Positions 5,035-5,968 of a stretch of DNA of 5,968 nucleotides are shown one piece after another. Source of the stretch: Desulfurococcales archaeon. GTDB lineage: Archaea > Thermoproteota > Thermoprotei_A > Sulfolobales > Ignicoccaceae. The stretch lies in assembly GCA_015521275.1 (NCBI GenBank), contig WAOJ01000060.1:1-5968 (forward strand), written 5' to 3'. How positions within the stretch are numbered: the stretch's first letter is position 1; each line of letters starts with the position of its first letter. The notes below the pieces were generated by a model. That model saw nothing but the letters and a program-made list of their open reading frames with translations. It did not search any database and was not told the origin of the DNA. The position numbers were made by a program, and so were the translations under genes.

Positions 5035-5047
5035 AAAGAGAAAAATA
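5035..5047 (-). terminator. T-rich terminator of the membrane microprotein gene
   Basis: Read on the minus strand, TATTTTTCTCTTT begins 28 bases after the stop of the small membrane protein and includes a run of five T. This fits archaeal U-tract termination, and it would keep that transcript from running antisense into the CRISPR array. Confidence 0.45.
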
Positions 5048-5074
5048 CCCTATCCAACCTATCTCATAGTAGAG

Positions 5075-5263
5075 CTAAGGCCTGAACAATATTGCTAAAA
5101 TTATGATTAAGAATGCTAAGAACCACAACCCCTTCCACGGACCCCAGAAGCAAGGCCCGCAGTGCCACCAGTGCCAAGGCATGAAGTAGGGTAAGATGAG
5201 TATCAAGGCTAACACTATTAGTAAGCCCGTAACTAGCCTCATCAAGTCCCTCTCTTCTCTCAC
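5075..5263 (-). CDS. Small two-helix membrane protein with HWWHCGPC loop
   Basis: A 62-residue protein (55 if the second start is used) with no family that I recognise. Residues 10-28 (LVTGLLIVLALILILPYF region) and 46-60 (GLWFLAFLIIILAIL region) form two hydrophobic helices. Between them lies a loop, MPWHWWHCGPCFWGPWKG, rich in Trp and Pro, with His31, His34, Cys35 and Cys38. CGPC is the thioredoxin active-site tetrapeptide, and HxxHCxxC could also bind a metal; either role is inference. Clean hydrophobic segments argue that this is the real frame here. The GTG at 5263 is limited by an in-frame TAG at 5270-5272. The ATG at 5242 (residue 8) has GAGGG five bases upstream and is the more likely start. 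The gene has its own promoter-like element and lies between the CRISPR array (convergent) and the peptidase gene (same strand, 53 bases upstream). Confidence 0.65.
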   Translation of the reverse strand: MREERDLMRLVTGLLIVLALILILPYFMPWHWWHCGPCFWGPWKGLWFLAFLIIILAILFRP

Positions 5264-5290
5264 GTTCCCCTAGCCAAGCGGACAAGTGAA

Positions 5291-5298
5291 GATAAAAG
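5291..5298 (-). promoter_or_regulatory. TATA element of the membrane microprotein gene
   Basis: CTTTTATC on the minus strand would place transcription start near 5268. That leaves a leader of about 25 bases containing the GAGGG ribosome-binding site for the ATG at 5242, or an almost leaderless message for the GTG at 5263. It overlaps the T-rich tail of the upstream gene. Confidence 0.4.
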
Positions 5299-5314
5299 AG
5301 CAAAATTAACAAAA
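5294..5314 (-). terminator. T-tract terminator of the M28-like peptidase gene
   Basis: Directly after the TGA at 5317-5319 the minus strand has three TTTT runs (5314-5311, 5305-5302, 5297-5294). Multiple U-tracts of this kind end archaeal transcripts. The last run is shared with the TATA element of the next gene, so the two signals are interlocked. Confidence 0.45.
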
Positions 5315-5316
5315 CG

Positions 5317-5964
5317 TCACGACAGCTCATTTATTACCTTTCCAACGTCCTTTTCCAGCTGTTCCAAAGATATAGCGTTTAAGTCATCAACAGTTGAATG
5401 ATATATTTCAAGCAAGTACTTAATAGGCGTTCCGAAGACCTTTATTTCCTCTTTTAAGGCAGAATAGGCCTCCAAGTACTCCTTATCGCTTATGAAGTCC
5501 GTCCCCTTGTAGCCTACACAGTCCACCACAACAACCTCAGAGTCATCTATTACGTCCTTGAAACCTTCTTTAGCAGTTATCATCGAGTACTCCCAGTACT
5601 TTGGCCAAAGGGTAACCTCGCTGAAGCCCAAGAAGAGGACAGCATCGTCCCTAACCTTTCCTTCCTTGAACAAGTTTAAGAAGAGGGAAACGCTCAGCCC
5701 GTTGTCTATTACCCCTTTCCACAACGCATCGTAGTGTACGACGAAAACTTTCTTGGGACTTTCGACGTTTCCGGCCAATATGTGCTTTAAGCTCACGGGT
5801 CTCACCTTAACCCTTAAACTCCCCTCTACCTTCCCCTTCTCCAATATCTTGACGATTCCCTTCTTAGAGGTGCTGATTGAGGGGGCCCAGTGGAAGACGG
5901 GCGTAGAGACCTCTTCGAAGTACTTCAAATGTGAGTTGAAGTTTACGTTAGGGAAGTCAAGCAT
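5317..5964 (-). CDS. M28-family metallopeptidase-like protein, possibly partial at the N-terminus
   Basis: Resembles zinc aminopeptidases of family M28, which remove N-terminal residues from peptides using two metal ions. Motifs in order: VVHYDA at 75-80 (the HxD pair, H77 and D79), IDNGLSVSLFLNLF at 86-99 (bridging D87 followed by Asn, as in the M28 DN motif), LGFSE at 112-116, VVVDCVG at 145-151 (ligand D148) and IYHSTVDDL at 187-195 (final ligand H189 in the family's YHt..D pattern). The family normally has two adjacent glutamates at the third site; here they align with S115-E116, so the metal ligand is kept and the catalytic base seems lost. The protein is compact at 215 residues. The ATG at 5964 is four bases from the window edge and the frame is open beyond it, so the true start may be further right. 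No signal peptide follows this ATG. The peptide substrate is unknown. Confidence 0.7.
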   Translation of the reverse strand: MLDFPNVNFNSHLKYFEEVSTPVFHWAPSISTSKKGIVKILEKGKVEGSLRVKVRPVSLKHILAGNVESPKKVFVVHYDALWKGVIDNGLSVSLFLNLFKEGKVRDDAVLFLGFSEVTLWPKYWEYSMITAKEGFKDVIDDSEVVVVDCVGYKGTDFISDKEYLEAYSALKEEIKVFGTPIKYLLEIYHSTVDDLNAISLEQLEKDVGKVINELS

Positions 5965-5968
5965 TCTC

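Noticed and set aside
5064..5330. Minus-strand open frame of 88 codons overlapping the membrane microprotein
   Set aside because: It shares DNA with the 62-residue frame, which has two clean hydrophobic helices, a promoter and ribosome-binding signals; the 88-codon frame shows no coherent protein and overlaps the peptidase end.

Overview
This window looks like the chromosome of a hyperthermophilic crenarchaeon (Thermoproteota). Four signs point there. Several starts are forced or likely TTG/GTG codons. Genes are tightly packed, with small overlaps. AT-rich TATA-like elements precede genes, with T-tracts behind several. The CRISPR repeat ends in ATTGAAAG, typical of crenarchaea, and resembles repeats of Desulfurococcales/Thermoproteales. 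A member of the Desulfurococcales (perhaps an Ignicoccus-like organism) is my guess and is not proven by the window.

Left part (1-2256, plus strand): a eukaryotic-like Ser/Thr protein kinase running in from the left edge, then, after a 169-base gap with promoter and ribosome-binding signals, a flavoprotein of the sulfide:quinone oxidoreductase / flavocytochrome c sulfide dehydrogenase family with codon use suggesting high expression.

Centre (2233-4255, minus strand): a probable three-gene unit read right to left. It holds uroporphyrinogen-III C-methyltransferase (SUMT), overlapping uroporphyrinogen-III synthase (HemD), then a 190-residue protein I do not recognise, whose 3' end overlaps the flavoprotein gene tail to tail by 24 bases. 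HemD makes uroporphyrinogen III and SUMT methylates it to precorrin-2, so the pair forms the branch toward siroheme, cobalamin or archaeal heme.

Right part (4268-5020): about 390 bases without a convincing gene. These carry the SUMT promoter region and then the leader of a short CRISPR array with six 26-base repeats and five spacers of 38-43 bases. No cas gene is in the window. Repeat-like fragments lie inside the leader and directly against the first repeat.

Right edge (5075-5964, minus strand): a tiny two-helix membrane protein with an HWWHCGPC loop, and an M28-like metallopeptidase that may continue past the edge and seems to lack the usual catalytic glutamate. I see no transposon, tRNA or rRNA. 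The most unusual points are the leader architecture of the array, the microprotein beside it, the single-cysteine SQR-like enzyme and the altered M28 active site.
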